DNA of 64,000 bases from Rhododendron vialii (lineage: Eukaryota > Streptophyta > Magnoliopsida > Ericales > Ericaceae): the NCBI RefSeq assembly GCF_030253575.1, contig NC_080568.1, positions 7,179,501-7,243,500 on the forward strand, written 5' to 3'. Shown here piece by piece: positions 1 through 12,689 of this stretch. The notes beneath the pieces are model-generated. The model saw only the letters and a list, made by a program, of their open reading frames with translations. It was not told the DNA's origin and did not search any database. Numbering within the stretch: the first letter of the stretch is position 1; every line of letters begins with the position of its first letter. The translations under genes were made by a program, and so were the position numbers.

Positions 1-235
1 TGGTTGAAGTATAATTCTAGTTTAAGTCTAATAAAAATATAGTTACAAAAATAAAATGTTCAATTTTTAATCTGTTTGAACTGGTGCAAAGATGTTATTT
101 TTCTGATCATTTCATCCTAAATGGTCGTAATAAATTTTTGCCTCCAAGGCTTTTCAATGAACACCCTAAAAGAGTCTTGAAACTAAATAATGAGTTTTAG
201 GGTGTTTGTTGAAAAGTCTTAAAGCAAAAAAAAAA
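1..235. repeat. Foldback repeat, partial copy (family E)
   Basis: Bases about 58-130 match a segment of the foldback array at 24.7-25.3 kb. They are followed by a hairpin whose arms (about 149-171 and 195-216) are reverse complements of each other apart from a few changes. The left end runs off the window. It is probably a non-autonomous element or decayed MITE. No coding capacity is seen. Confidence 0.55.
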
Positions 236-283
236 AGGAAAACGGCCGGATAAGAAAAAAAGAAAACAAAAATGGAAGGGCGC

Positions 284-412
284 GGGGGGGGGGGGGGGGG
301 GGGGGGGGGCGGTGTAAAAGAAAACAAAAAAGAAAAGGGAGAGCTGGGGGGGTAAGGGGTAAGGAGGTCAATTTGGGGGGGGGGGGGGGGGGGGGGGGGA
401 GGGGGGGGGGGG
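284..412. repeat. Poly-G tracts
   Basis: Uninterrupted G runs lie at 284-309 (26 G), 375-399 (25 G) and 401-412. The proline-rich reading frame on the opposite strand is only a translation of these runs. They could form G-quadruplexes, and their exact length is a likely sequencing or assembly uncertainty. Confidence 0.85.
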
Positions 413-1760
413 TGGGGGAATAGCAATTTTCTTTTGGAATGGAAGAGAAAGGAGGAATGGGACTGGATCGTCCTAACTGTCAACCTTTTGAAGTAGAGTA
501 GTGGAGTATACTTTTTCAATCTTACCTTCTCCTTTTTCCTGGTGATGGACGGTGTTTCCGGGTCAGGCTAGCTTTTTAAAGCCTTTCAACACGTTAACGT
601 GTAGGGGTAAGGCTGCCAAAAAAAGTGTTGTTGACAAGAAGAATTAAACTTGAGACATTAGGATTTTGTTCATTTGCATAGAATTGATGGAAAAATCAAT
701 TTTTGTGTAACTTTTGTGTTTACTAATCAAAAAAATTGTCACTGGCCTGCAACTTTTTAGTGGAAACTTTTTTCTTACAAATAGGGCTGTAAACTACCGA
801 GCCCAAGGCAGCATTGACAAGCTCGAAACGAGCCAACATTCAAGACTGAGCTCGGCTCGGCTCTTCAGAGCAGACGACCTTATCGAGTTGAGTTGAGTAA
901 TTTGCTAAACGAGCCTTCTTTAATCGAGCTAAGTCACCCTTAACAAAACCAAGCTTTTGGTAAAATGAGCATAGCTGAGCTCGGCCTTTTTACTAAACAA
1001 GCGAAAACTCGAGCTCAACGCTCGGTCGTTTTCACTAATAAGCCAAGCCAAACGAGCCGAGCCGAGCTTACGAGCTGCTCTGTCTGTTTATAGCCCTACC
1101 TGCAAATTGTCTTGTCAAAAGAAAAGAATTCTTGATTTCCCGCAAAATTACTTGTCAAGGAGAACACGCACAAAAAATAAATAAGCAAACTCCTAAGTCT
1201 CAACCCAATATCACTTTGGCCAACCCTTGGGTTCTCGATTCTACTTTTATGATAGAAATGGAGTATTATATCGAAAACATGAATCTTTTACCATGAAATT
1301 CTTAATTGAAGAGTGTGTGTATAGTGAAAAAGATTTATGCACTCTCTTTTTGGATTATGACACTCTTTTCTTGTCTTTTAGTGAAAAAAATACACAACAA
1401 AACTTCCTCACTTAAGACAAGAATTGAGTGCCATAAACAAAAAGAGAGTGCAAAAATCTGTTCCATAGTTTCCTATGCATAGCTAGCGATATTACTTGTA
1501 TTATCTTAATTCATCGATATATAGTGAACACTGATCTGCATCATGAATATGTTTTTTTTTTTATTTGGCTGCGGCCATTGAATAGTTGAACTATACAATT
1601 GGGAAACCCCGTAGAGAGAAACTGTGCGTTGCATTCTTCATTTCTTTTCTTAGTTGGTCTTCGCGCGTGTGGTATTTGTTGGTTTGGCTAATTTATCAAT
1701 TGGATATAAATCAATACATAACCATAGTTTCCCATATAAGTAGTATGCCACATTATTGAA
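410..1760. repeat. Left arm of inverted duplication of a GST 5' flank
   Basis: This stretch aligns in reverse complement with about 16690-17860. Shared landmarks in order are the GGAATGGAAG/GGATCGTCC block near 434-470, the CTTCTCCTTTTTC block near 525, the sequence around 1200-1330, and the segment from the GAACTATACAATTGGG block (about 1590) to about 1740. Parts also resemble the upstream flanks of the GST copies (3240-3640, 23260-23850), so it looks like a displaced GST promoter region. It is interrupted by a hAT MITE at 782-1098. Confidence 0.75.
782..1098. mobile_element. hAT-type MITE (TAGGGCTGTAAA family)
   Basis: Terminal inverted repeats TAGGGCTGTAAAC and GTTTATAGCCCTA bound a 317-bp element rich in GAGCCGAGC motifs. 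The flanking 8-mers CTTACAAA (774-781) and CCTGCAAA (1099-1106) agree at 6 of 8 bases, as expected for an aged hAT target duplication. The inverted paralogous copy near 17430 carries the uninterrupted site with a single CCTGCAAA (read on the minus strand). A second family member lies at 37928-38489. Confidence 0.85.
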
Positions 1761-1892
1761 TTACAAACACTCTGAGAAAAAAAGAAACCAAATTGGAACA
1801 CAAAATTTACCAAAAAAAAAATTACAGAGACCATCCTGAAGCAATCTAAGCGGCCCCAGATTATTGACTTGGTGAAAACCAAATTGGGGAAA

Positions 1893-3100
<1,208 letters not shown>

Positions 3101-3239
3101 TGATATGGTTATGAGAAGTAAATTAGAATAGAGGACTGTTTGTAAATGGAATAGAGGTAGTTTTGGGAGTGGGTATGGATTGATAGAAAAGGAGGGATTG
3201 TTATTTATAGTTGGGTTTTGGCTAGCTGAAGAAGAAGAC

Positions 3240-3640
3240 TTTTGTTGACCCGTGGCGTCATTGAATGCGCCAGGCTATTTTTGGAAGGGAAGAGGAAGGA
3301 GGAAGTCGACTGTATCGGTCTGTTACTAGAGTATTCTTTTTCGATTCTACCTCCTCCTTCCTCTTCCTTTTTTTTTTTTGGTAGTGCAGAGCGTTTTGGG
3401 TTAACTTGCACCGTATTCGGACTAATATCTAAGATGCCTCTCAAAAACCGTTTACATGCTAACGCGTGGTGTGAGGCAAGCCCAAGAATTACTGATAAGA
3501 AGAACCAACCTAAGACTCTCAAAATGAACAAACTCTTAAGTCTCAGCCCAAAACCACTTTGGCCAAAACGAACAGGTTTTTCTGATATGATAAGAAATGA
3601 CGTATTCAGGGACAAGACCAGATTGGTTTAACCCTAGCAA
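3240..3640 (-). promoter_or_regulatory. Decayed GST promoter flank (copy 1)
   Basis: Matches the upstream flank of the live GST at about 23280-23850. Of the paired TGACG motifs (minus strand), the one at 3256-3260 is intact, but its partner at 3268-3272 reads TGGCG, so the as-1 element is broken. The open frames here on both strands are not supported as genes. Confidence 0.55.
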
Positions 3641-3644
3641 TGGC

Positions 3645-4330
3645 GAAATGTATACTAAAAAAATAAAAAGATGATTTACAATATTAATAGTTATCGACTC
3701 TACAACAAAATTAAAACAACATACAAAAACTAGTAATAAAATATTTGTTCATTTGCACAAGGAGTCATAAAAAAAAGTCTTACTTTATAATTTTTAGGTT
3801 ATATAAGTTGTTTTAGAGTTAAAGTGTGAAGTATTTTTTTACCTTAATTATACCTCATCCTTTATATTATTTCACTTTGGCCCATTACATTTAGTTTTGA
3901 ATACTTTTTTTGTGTCTATTTCTTGAAAAAAAAAGGGAAAACGACCGCCCAGGACCTTGTTTTGATAATTGATACCCGTCAAAGACATGCTGGACAAACA
4001 TTTGTTAATATTGAAAATATCCTTGGTGAGTATTAATTATCAAACACGTCCTTGGCCGTCATTCCCACCCCCCCCCCCCACCCCCCCCCCCCCCCCCCCA
4101 AATAAAACTAAAAATAAAATAAAAACTAGAAAATAGAAGATTTAGGAAATAGTATATAACAAAAAACATAAAGAAAAAAATCTAACGGTGGCGAAACTAT
4201 ATAGTTGTGGGATAATTTTTTTTTTTATACATGTAATAATTGCAATTTCTAAAATTTTTATTGTCCGGCCGGCCGCACGCATAACCCCTGGTTCTATCCT
4301 TGCCTCATAGCTCTTGTGCCATTTTCTTAC
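3645..4330. repeat. Direct repeat, copy 1 (interrupted)
   Basis: Aligns in the same orientation with about 5560-6030. Shared landmarks are the AATATTAATAGTTA start, the GTTATATAA-GTTTTAGAG block, the CTCATCCTTTATATT block and the AATAGAAGATTTAGGA block. This copy is longer because a small element sits between about 3935 and 4110. No coding potential is recognised; the 90-codon minus-strand frame at 4142-4414 has no family resemblance. Confidence 0.7.
3935..4110. mobile_element. Small MITE (family D) with poly-C end
   Basis: Starts near GGGAAAACGACCGCCCAGG and ends near CTTGGCCGTCATTCCC, which are imperfect inverted ends around TGATAATTGATAC / GTATTAATTATCA arms. It is followed by a run of C residues (about 4068-4099). 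It is absent from the paralogous repeat at 5560-6030. A related fragment lies near 52010-52130. Confidence 0.6.
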
Positions 4331-5560
4331 TTGCTTCATGTTGGTAGAGATATTTTTTGTAGTTGTTCTATGTTTAGGACATTCTGCAAGTTGGGGTTTC
4401 CCTTGCCATTTCATTCATTATTAGTTAATACTATACCATGTTTCCATTGTCTTTTTGCCAATGGATTGTAATAGTTAAATTAAGTTTACCGACAAAAAAA
4501 TGCTGCAATAAACCACAGGGCGTGGTGCAGGCAGATAATACACCATAGAATGAAAGTTCCCTTGCGGGATCATTGAGCGAAGCTCGATCATTGTCTAGCT
4601 AAGACAGCGTTGGATTCTAAATTAGGAGCAGACATGACGTCGTTTCATTTCTTCCTTCTACACCCCTTTTGCATTTCAAACGGAAGACATTTCAAACTAT
4701 GTCGCATTAGGATGCATGTACGGTGTGGCACAAAAGTACCACAAGACTTCCCATAATAGTAACATATTTGGATTGAAAGTTTCTACATTTGTGTTTTTTA
4801 TGCTCGATCAATTATTATCCTAGCACTCTTTAATCCAAAGACTCTTTTTTAAATAACCGAATATCTAGGACAACTTGTACGTTTCTCGACTAATATTGAG
4901 GCGCTAGAATGTTAACACGGGACAAATTTACCAGTTGGCTCTAAGATTGGAATGTTTGGCCTCTGCGGAATTCGAATACACGACCTCATGGAGGAATAAA
5001 CACTTATTATAGTTTTTTTGCCACTTTGCTCAAACCCTTGGGGTTTTAATCCAACAGTACTCTTTGAAACCATACGTTTGTGTAACCTACTCTAGAACAC
5101 GACCCTATTGTGCCAACCCCAACGGTCTAAATGCATATGATTTTTTTTTCAATATTGTATACATTAGCGGAAGTTAGTAGAAAGTTAGTTAAGTTAGTTC
5201 TCAAAAATCCAAAGGCTGTCATTCTCCATGGTCCTAAACCTAACCATTGTCTCTCATAAAGCTCGAACCAAGCTTCTACTAAGAAGGCAGTGAATGATGC
5301 TAACTGAGCTAATGCATAGTAACACTTGGAAGAGCAAATAACTCAGGATAATAGGAGTAAGAGACAATATTACCCCACATTCTGCAAGTTGCACACTTGC
5401 TACGTGCTTGGAATTTTGAAAGGACGAAAGATATTTAGTCGGAACCACAAAAATCTGGTTAGGGCGAATGCTGCACGCAAGAATTCCAATCCATATGGCG
5501 TTTTATTAAGGTGATGGGGGTCTACTACGCCAATCAGGACGGAATTGAGATTTTTCGTAT
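4330..5560. other. Spacer between direct repeats
   Basis: AT-rich sequence with no gene recognised. A short stretch near 5140-5195 (ACATTAGCGGAAGTTAGTAG) is the reverse complement of the tail of the SINE-like element at 34.5 kb, so it is probably an old SINE tail in opposite orientation. Confidence 0.4.
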
Positions 5561-6030
5561 TAGTGGCAAAATGATACTAAAACATAAAAAGATGAATTAC
5601 AATATTAATAGTTAGCGACTCTAAAAAAATTTAAAACAACTAACAGAACTAATAGTAAATGATATTTGTCATTTTTCACAAGACGTACAACATAAGACAC
5701 ATTTTAATTTTTAATTTTAGGTTATATAAATTGTTTTAGAGATAAAGTGTGAAGTTTTTTTTCCTTAATATACCTCATCCTTTATATTGTTTCACTTTGG
5801 CCCAATAAATTTAGTTTGGAATATTTTTTTGGGTCTCCTTTCTTGAAAGAAAAAATAGAAGATTTAGGAATAGTTATAGCAAAACTTAAAGAAAACAAAT
5901 CTAGCGTGGCAAAACTATATTTGTTGGGGATAAAAAAAAATTTATACATATAATAATTAGAATTTATTAAATTTTTGTTAGGGCGACCGCCGCCATTAGA
6001 CCCCGGGATCCATCCTTGGTTGCAAGCCAT
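5560..6030. repeat. Direct repeat, copy 2 (uninterrupted)
   Basis: Second copy of the 3645-4330 repeat, without the inserted MITE. The minus-strand frame at 5782-6105 lies over it and has no recognisable domain, so it is not called as a gene. Confidence 0.65.
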
Positions 6031-7168
6031 TGGGGTGTCGGCAGCCGTGGCTATCGAAGACTCCACTTTTGCGTAAAGGATAGAAATGAAATATCTACAA
6101 GCCATAATTAGATGTCTATAATTGTATAAAGTAGATATTTTTGTATTATATTATTACTATATCTTAGTTATGTACAAGCCATGCGTGGCTTTCTTTTGTT
6201 CTCTTGGCGCATATATATATATATATATAAGACATCTAGAAGGAAAGAGAGAATTTCTAGCAGAAGGCCATAGAAGGATAAGAAGAGCGGAGCTCCAAGG
6301 CGGAGCAGATGCTTTGCCTCTGTTCCGAAAAATCTGTTACTATACTATTTTATTTATTTTTGGAATGTAGATGAAATTCTGGTCAAGTAAACTTTAATTA
6401 TTATATGTTATTTCTGGTTTCTTTCAGTTTGTTCAGTTAATTATATGGCTTTGGTAAATGATTTCTTGAGTATCAAGAGCGGGTGTTTGGTGATCTTGCG
6501 ATTTTAAACACTACGCCGTACAATAGTTTTCATAGATATATAATTGAGAAATGATTTAGTCTATACTTGAGAGGATGGGTCGTGCTTAGGGCAATTCTTA
6601 GTGTAAAGTAGTGTAGTGTAGTGTAGAATCGAAGGCGCATTAGTGACAAACTTGTTCTTAGAAATTACGTAGCGAATAGTTGAGGCCGATTAGTGACAGG
6701 TGCTGCTATAGATTATTTCGAGTCTTTGACAATTCGTGCCTTTCTTAATATGCTATGTCGATGACAAATTATATTTATCCTATTGACGATTTTAGTGGGG
6801 TTAATCGCTACCACGGATCACAGTTGAATGAAAGGATTAAGACTTTAAACAGATACAATACTAATGTACAAAGCCAGGGTGGAATCGAGATTCCACGACC
6901 TTCTCTATCCCTTATCTTTATCCCTCCATTTTATTTTATGTTATTTCCATTTTGTGCATTTTATGTTTAAAAATCCAAAAATCATCTATCTTTTGCTTGG
7001 ACTAAAGTAGAAGTTAATTTTGGCAATTGACACACTTATTTTCTTGTGGATCGACACGGACTTCCTCGCCTATACTATGCAAATCTTTAGTTGTAGTCCG
7101 GTTAATGTAAATAATAATTGAATTTGACAGCCGTTTAGTAACTTCAACGACTACGAAAGGGCTCATCA
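6030..7168 (+). mobile_element. Probable 5' LTR of an Athila-like Ty3 retrotransposon
   Basis: The stretch just upstream of the primer-binding site should be the 5' LTR, ending at a CA near 7168 six bases before the binding site. Its left end cannot be placed by eye, and there is no second LTR in the window to compare. An (AT)n run lies at about 6211-6228. No gene is recognised. Confidence 0.4.
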
Positions 7169-7174
7169 AATTTC

Positions 7175-7192
7175 TGGCGCCGTTGCCAGGGA
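7175..7192 (+). other. Retrotransposon primer-binding site (tRNA-Asp type)
   Basis: TGGCGCCGTTGCCAGGGA is the near-exact complement of the 3' end of plant tRNA-Asp. This is the usual primer of Athila-type Ty3 elements, which place this motif right after the 5' LTR. One base differs from the common CCGGGGA version. Confidence 0.85.
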
Positions 7193-7586
7193 TTCTTATT
7201 ATAGCTAATTTTGGTGAATCGACACACCACTGTAAGTACTCTGTTTATTCTTCCTTCATGTAATTTAAACTCAATTTAGCGGATACCTCTAACTGAGCCA
7301 CCATTCGACTTGAGGTGTACGAAGTTAGGTTGAGCATCAATTGCCTTTTAATTGCTTTTTAGTGTATATAACGTGGCAGGTGGCATAACCTCACGGAATT
7401 GTATTGAGACGAGGCGGCGGCATAGGCCCCTCTAGTTGGTTTACTAGTTTTGTGCAGGGCGTATGCTCAAGTTTATAGTAGCCCTCTTTCAAATTGGTTG
7501 CATAGGTCTGCTTCTCTTCCGAGGGGCTCGCCGTATCATTTCGAAATATTCTCCACAGTGCAAGTTATTCACCCCCGTTAAGGACA

Positions 7587-8450
7587 TTGGCAGATCAACC
7601 GACTACTCGTACTTTGCGTGATTACCTAACTCCGGAAAAAAGGTCGCACGTGTCACCGATAGCCGTTCCAAATTGCACCGCCGCAATTCGTTTGCTTTCA
7701 AGCAAGAATATCACCGGGTTATACCAGAATTTCGGGGGTGTAAACTTGAGGATCCTTATGCTCATATTGCGGAATTTGAGACCATTGTCAGCACGTTTAT
7801 GACAAACCCGGGACAATTAGACAAGCTCGCTTGAAGTTGTTCCATTTCTCACACAAGGATAAGGCCAAGCAGTGGTTCCATTTTTTGAAGCCCCGATCTT
7901 TGCTCACTTGGAGGAAGTTCAGGATGTGTTCACCACGAAGTTTTTCCCGGTTAGCCAAACATAGCTTCTCATGGACGAAATTCAGAATTTTAAGCAAAAA
8001 TATGGGGAGGTCTTTTACAAGTATTGGGAACGTTACAAGGATTTACTTGCAACTGTTCCATACCATAATTTTTCCATGTACCTAGTGATTAACTACTTAT
8101 TTGGGCTGCGATCACAACACAATCAGCTTTTTGATACTAATGGGGAGTGGTTATTTTATGGGAAAGGATCTCGATGTCGCTTGGGGTTCTTAGACGCTTT
8201 GGCGGAGAGGGCTAGGCAACTGGCAATACATAGATCTAGGTGATCAAGCAAAGAGAAACCAGGATCAAGTGGCTCCGGCAAGTTCTCGATGAGAGAGCAT
8301 AACGTTTTGAGACAAGCTAGATGAGCTATCGTCAAGGTTGGACCAAAATGAAGTTGGACGTGGTTCAAGTGAAGAGGTGTGAAGGAATTTCAACAAGTGG
8401 AGGAAATGTGTGAGATTTGCGAGACAGTGGGTCATTCGACCGATAATTGT
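7587..8450 (+). pseudogene. Athila-type gag pseudogene
   Basis: Frames are shifted several times. Recognisable pieces are the N-terminal RTLRDYLTPE segment (7600s), a capsid segment from about 7750 to 8230 with GQLDKAR, FHFSHKDKAKQWF and the YWERYKDLLATVPYHNF motif, and a CCHC zinc knuckle at 8409-8450 (C-x2-C-x4-H-x4-C). It would have formed the particle shell of the retrotransposon. Shifts lie between the pieces, so no intact Gag can be made. Confidence 0.8.
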
Positions 8451-9021
8451 CATACTATTCCCACCCTCTGGCACCACTTTAGTCAACTTCCTCCGGAAGA
8501 TGTGTGTGCAATGAACCAACGTTGGGATCCGTATCCCCAATACTTATAATCCGGGGTTGCGGTCCAATCTGGCTTTCCATTGGAGTAATCAAAATGAAGC
8601 AGGAACTTCACTACTTCACAGCTTCTCCTCCGCTCAGAATCAAACTGGCGGCGCAACCTTAATTACAAGGCCCACCACGGTTCCCTGTAATTCAAGGCCT
8701 GCTAGGATTCATACCATCCGGCCAATTTCAAGGGCAAAACCCAGTTTCAACAACAAGCACCTCCTCCACGGCGATCTTGGAGGACATTATGAACCCCTTT
8801 TAGTCAAATGCAAGTGACCACAATGAGCAAACTACTCAAGCCTATGAACGACATCAGAAACCAATGGGCAAGCTAACTAAGCAGTAGGCCAACAGAGAGA
8901 GAGGAAAGTTTCTTGCTCAGCCAAAACCGAACCCCCAAGGTCAACATTGATTGGTAGCTCTTCGGTGCCTTTCCCCTGAGCAAGCCAAGGCAATTATTTC
9001 GTTGAGAAGCGGAGAAGACGA

Positions 9022-10347
9022 TTGATAATGCTCAAATGGAGCCAGCCCGGTCACACCTATCTTACTACCTTGTCCGGCACCGTCACACGCCAACTATACG
9101 AACATGGGGAATCTCCCAAGAAAGCTCTATGGGAAGAGAGACAAGGAAAGGCCAATGAGAGTGATGTTCCGCAAGCCTTCACTGTTCCCGCACCATACCC
9201 CAACCGATTGAAGACTTCGGCCAAACCAAATTTGAATACCGACATCTATGACGTGCTCAAGCAAGTGACGGTCAACCTTCCCTTGATCGATGCTATCAAA
9301 AAGATTCCTTCGTATGCCAAATTTTTGAAGGACTTGTGTACTCATAAATGCAAACTCCAAGTTCAAAAGAAGGTATTCTTGACCGAGCAAGTGAGTTCTC
9401 TTTTTCAGTCGACCCTTCCACCCAAGTATAACGATCCGGGGTGTCCTACGATATCCATCACGATTGGAGGCAAAGTCGTGGAAAAAGCTCTCCTTGATTT
9501 GCGTGCAAGTGTGAATCTCTTGCCGTTCTCGGTGTATGAACAACTTGGGTTGAGAGAGATGAAGCCAACTCGAGTGACTTTACAATTGGCGGATAAGAGT
9601 ACCCGAGTTCCTAAGAGGATGGTTGAAGATATACTTGTTCAAGTCGACCAATTTGTATACCCGGTTGACTTCGTGGTGTTAGACACTTGTCTGGTACCGG
9701 CGGCTCAGGCATCTATTCCAATTATTCTCAGGCTCGGGCGCCCGTTCTTAGCAACATCCGATATCGTGATCCATTGCCGAGATGGGCGGCTTAACATGAA
9801 TTTTGGTAACATGAAGATGCAAGTCAACATGTTCCACATAGGAAGCCAAATGGGGGATGATGATGATGTGCGCGGAGTTAGTATGATTGATTCGTTTGTT
9901 CAAGACCATGTCGATGAGTTCATTTGCAAGGATGAGTCGGAATTAGCGCTTACTTCCGCCGAGGCCGATTTTCTTGATGCCCCCGAGGTTGCGTATTTGT
10001 GCTCTTTGCTAGATGAGGAATAAGTGTGTGGCTTAAACCCGTGGATTTCGAAATTTGAGGAGCTACCCCCGATTGAGAAGCAAAAAGTTTCGTCTAGTGT
10101 GGAACCCCCGAAGCTCGAGTTAAAGCCGCTACCGAGCGCACTCAAGTATGCTTATCTTGGCGGTGGCCAAACATACCCGATGGTGATCTCCTCCGCCCTA
10201 AGCGAACTTGAAGAGTTGGAATTGCTTGCCTTGTTACGGAAGCATTCTAAGGCGATCGGGTGGTCTATAGCCGACATAAAGGGCATCGATGCATCTCTTT
10301 GTTCTAGGATGATGTCAAGCCATCTCGCCAACCTCAACGGCGATTGA
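9022..10347 (+). pseudogene. Athila-type protease region, degenerate
   Basis: An open frame of 333 codons (9022-10023) covers the Gag-Pol linker and the aspartic protease. The active-site block reads DLRAS where the family normally has DLGAS, a loss of the glycine next to the catalytic aspartate region that should inactivate it. The typical ASVNLLPFSVYEQLGL and VEDILVQVD blocks follow. The frame ends with TAA at 10021-10023 and continues in the same frame to 10347 (including SIADIKGID, the start of the RT region), so that stop is a nonsense mutation within the old polyprotein. Confidence 0.8.
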
Positions 10348-10491
10348 ACTCGATTATGAAGGACGTCGTGCGAGCGAATGTGCTTAAGTTGTTAGACTTC
10401 GCGATAATTTAAGCCCGTAATAAATAAGAAAAAGGCGGTAGGGTCGTACCGACTAGACTATATATGATTAGCGGATTCTAAGTGGGTTAAC

Positions 10492-11345
10492 TTGATACAA
10501 GTTGTACCTAAAAAGTTGGGAGTGACGGTTGTGAGAAATGACAAGGACGAACTAATCCCAACGCGTGTTCAAACCGGTTGGAGGGTGTGTATTGAATACC
10601 GAAAGTTGAATGCAAGTACGAGAAAAGACCACTTTCCTCTTCCCTTCATCGGTCAAATCTTGGAGAGGGTGGCCGGCTATAAGTTCTATTGCTTCCTAGA
10701 CGGGTACTCTGGTTATAATCAGATTGAGGTGGCTTTGGAGGACCAAGACAAGACTACTTTCATGTGCCCATTAGGGACCTTTGCATATCATCGTATGCCG
10801 TTCGGGCTTTGCAACGCCCCTGGCACCTTCTCTCGGTGTATTATGGGAATCTTCAGCGACATGGTGGAAAAGATTGTGGAGGTGTTCATGGACGACTTCT
10901 CCGTTTTCGGTGTCTCTTTTGAGGCGTGTCTCATGAACTTGGGGTTAGTGTTAGCCCGGTGTGAGGAGAAGAACCTAGTCTTGAATTGGGAGAAATGTCA
11001 CTTATGGTGACCGAAGGCATCATTCTTGGCCACATTGTGTCATCCAAGGGAATCGAAGTGGATAGAGCCAAGATTGACTTGATTGGGAACCTCCCTATTC
11101 TAAAATGTTTAAAGGATATCCATTCTTTCTTGGGGCATGCTGGTTTCTATCGACGGTTCATAAAGGATTTTAGTGCCATAGCTCGGCCATTATGTCATTT
11201 GCTCGCCAAAGATGTGCCTTTTGAGAGGACGCCGGCTTGCGAGGCCATTTTTGCCAAGTTAAAGTCAAGTCTTATCTCACCATGTATCGTGCGGTCTCCG
11301 GATTGGGAATTACCGTTCGAACTCATGTGTGATACCAGTGATTAA
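10492..11345 (+). pseudogene. Athila-type reverse transcriptase, degenerate
   Basis: Two overlapping frames (10492-11010 and 10986-11345) together cover the Ty3 reverse transcriptase. They contain CIEYRKLNASTRKDHFPLPF, FLDGYSGYNQI, the RMPFGLCNAPGTF block and the catalytic box FMDDF. A frameshift near 10990-11010 separates the palm from the connection region with the FLGHAGFYRRFIKDFS motif. It copied element RNA into DNA in the ancestor and is dead here. Confidence 0.9.
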
Positions 11346-11690
11346 GTCGTCGGGGCCGTTTTGGGCCAACGGCAAGGCAAGGAGCTGTATGTGATCTACT
11401 ATGCTAATAAGACGTTGAATGAAGCCCAAATGAACTATTCGACCACCGAGAAGGAGTTGCTAGCTATTGTCTTTGCACTAGACAAGCTTCGGTCTTACTG
11501 AGTGGGAGCTCCAATCACCGTGTACACCGATCACTCGGCCCTCAAATACCTCTTTACGAAACAAGATGCCAAGGCGCGGTTGATTCAATGGATTTTACTC
11601 CTGCAAGAGTTCGACCTTATAATTAAGGACAAGAAGGGCGTCGAGAATGTGGTAGCTGACCACTTGTTTCACTTGGAATTTGAAGACCAC
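11284..11690 (+). pseudogene. Ty3 RNase H domain, degenerate
   Basis: Continues in frame from the reverse transcriptase: FELMCDTSD, then a nonsense codon at 11344-11346, VGAVLGQ, YYANKTLNEAQ, NYSTTEKELLAIVFALDK, another stop near 11500, then VYTDHSALKYLF and a VVADHL terminus. This is the RNase H/tether order of Ty3 elements. At least two stops interrupt it. Confidence 0.85.
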
Positions 11691-11699
11691 ACTTCTCAT

Positions 11700-12625
11700 A
11701 TCCCCATCGGTGACTCCTTTCCATGTGAACAGTTGTTTGGAATCTCATCGGTACCGTGGTATGCTGATATAATTAACTACTTGGTTACCGGCTTGAAGCC
11801 CCCACATTGGCATATCCATGAAAGGCGTCGATTTTTGGCAGAGGTAAAAAGGTTCTCTTTTGATGATTCGTACCTTTTTAAGTATTGTGCGGACCAACTC
11901 GTCCGACATTGTGTGCCTGACTCTGAGCAACAAAGCGTGATCAAATTTTGCCATACAAAGCCTTGTGGCGGCCATTTCTCGTTCAAAAAGACCGCCGCAA
12001 AGATTTTGCAATGCGGGTTCTATTGGCCAAATTTGTATAAGGATATGTTTGCCTTTTGTCGGGGTTGTGCACGATGCCAACTTTTGGGATGTGTTACCCT
12101 ACGCAATGAGATGCCCCTTACACCTATCTTGATCATTGAAGTCTTCGATTGCTAGGGCATCGACTTCATGGGCCTTTTTTTGTCGTCTTTCCGGTACCTC
12201 TACATATTATTGGCGGTTGATTACGTCTCCAAATGGGTAGAGGCAATTCCTACGCGCACTAAAGATCATTCTGTTGTCGAATTTCTAAAGGACAACATTT
12301 TATCGAGATATGGGATGCCGAGGGCTATCATTAGTGATCAAGGGTGTCATTTTTGCAACCGGTCCATTGCCGCTTTAATGAAGAAGTATGCCATTATTCA
12401 CAAGGTTTCAACAGTCTTCCATCCTCAAACAAATGCCCAAGCAGAACTAGTGAATCAGAAAATTAAAAATATCTTAGAGAAGACGGTTAATCTTACCAAT
12501 AAGGATTGGTCAATGCGTTTGACTAATGCCTTGTGGGCTTACCGTACTACGTACAAAACCATTTTGAGTATGTCTCCCTACCGACTCGTCTATGAAAAAG
12601 CTTGCCACTTGCCGGTGGAACTTGA
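11700..12625 (+). pseudogene. Ty3 integrase, degenerate and cut off
   Basis: The zinc-binding HHCC segment is visible as H-x3-GGHF ... CRGCARCQ (about 11950-12085). A stop near 12153 precedes the catalytic core, which has GIDFMG (first Asp), IISDQG (second Asp) and the AELVNQ glutamate block, so the DDE triad is still readable. The LVYEKACHLPVELD motif (about 12578-12620) is the last match; the C-terminal part of the integrase is absent because the element is truncated there. Confidence 0.85.
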
Positions 12626-12689
12626 TATTCAAATTTCAAATCCAAAACCTACATCTCCAATCTAAAGTGTCAAATTTGCACTTGAATCT

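Larger units (their letters stand above)
7175..12625 (+). mobile_element. Athila-like Ty3 retrotransposon, degenerate, 3'-truncated
   Basis: The order is primer-binding site, gag, zinc knuckle, protease, reverse transcriptase, RNase H, integrase, which is the Ty3/gypsy order. Wording of the protein motifs (ALLD-ASVNLLP, FMDDFSVFG, KACHLPVELD) is that of the Athila/Tat side of the family. Every domain is broken by in-frame stops or frameshifts. The similarity stops abruptly after the KACHLPVELD motif near 12625; no 3' LTR, polypurine tract or env-like region follows. The sequence beyond is unrelated and soon becomes a minus-strand LINE. Confidence 0.9.

Noticed and set aside
166..519. Proline-rich 117-codon frame on the minus strand
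   Set aside because: It is a translation of the poly-G tracts with no domain or conserved start.
3205..3631. Overlapping frames of 136 and 129 codons on opposite strands
   Set aside because: They cover the GST upstream flank, whose paralogues at 23.3-23.9 kb do not keep the frame.
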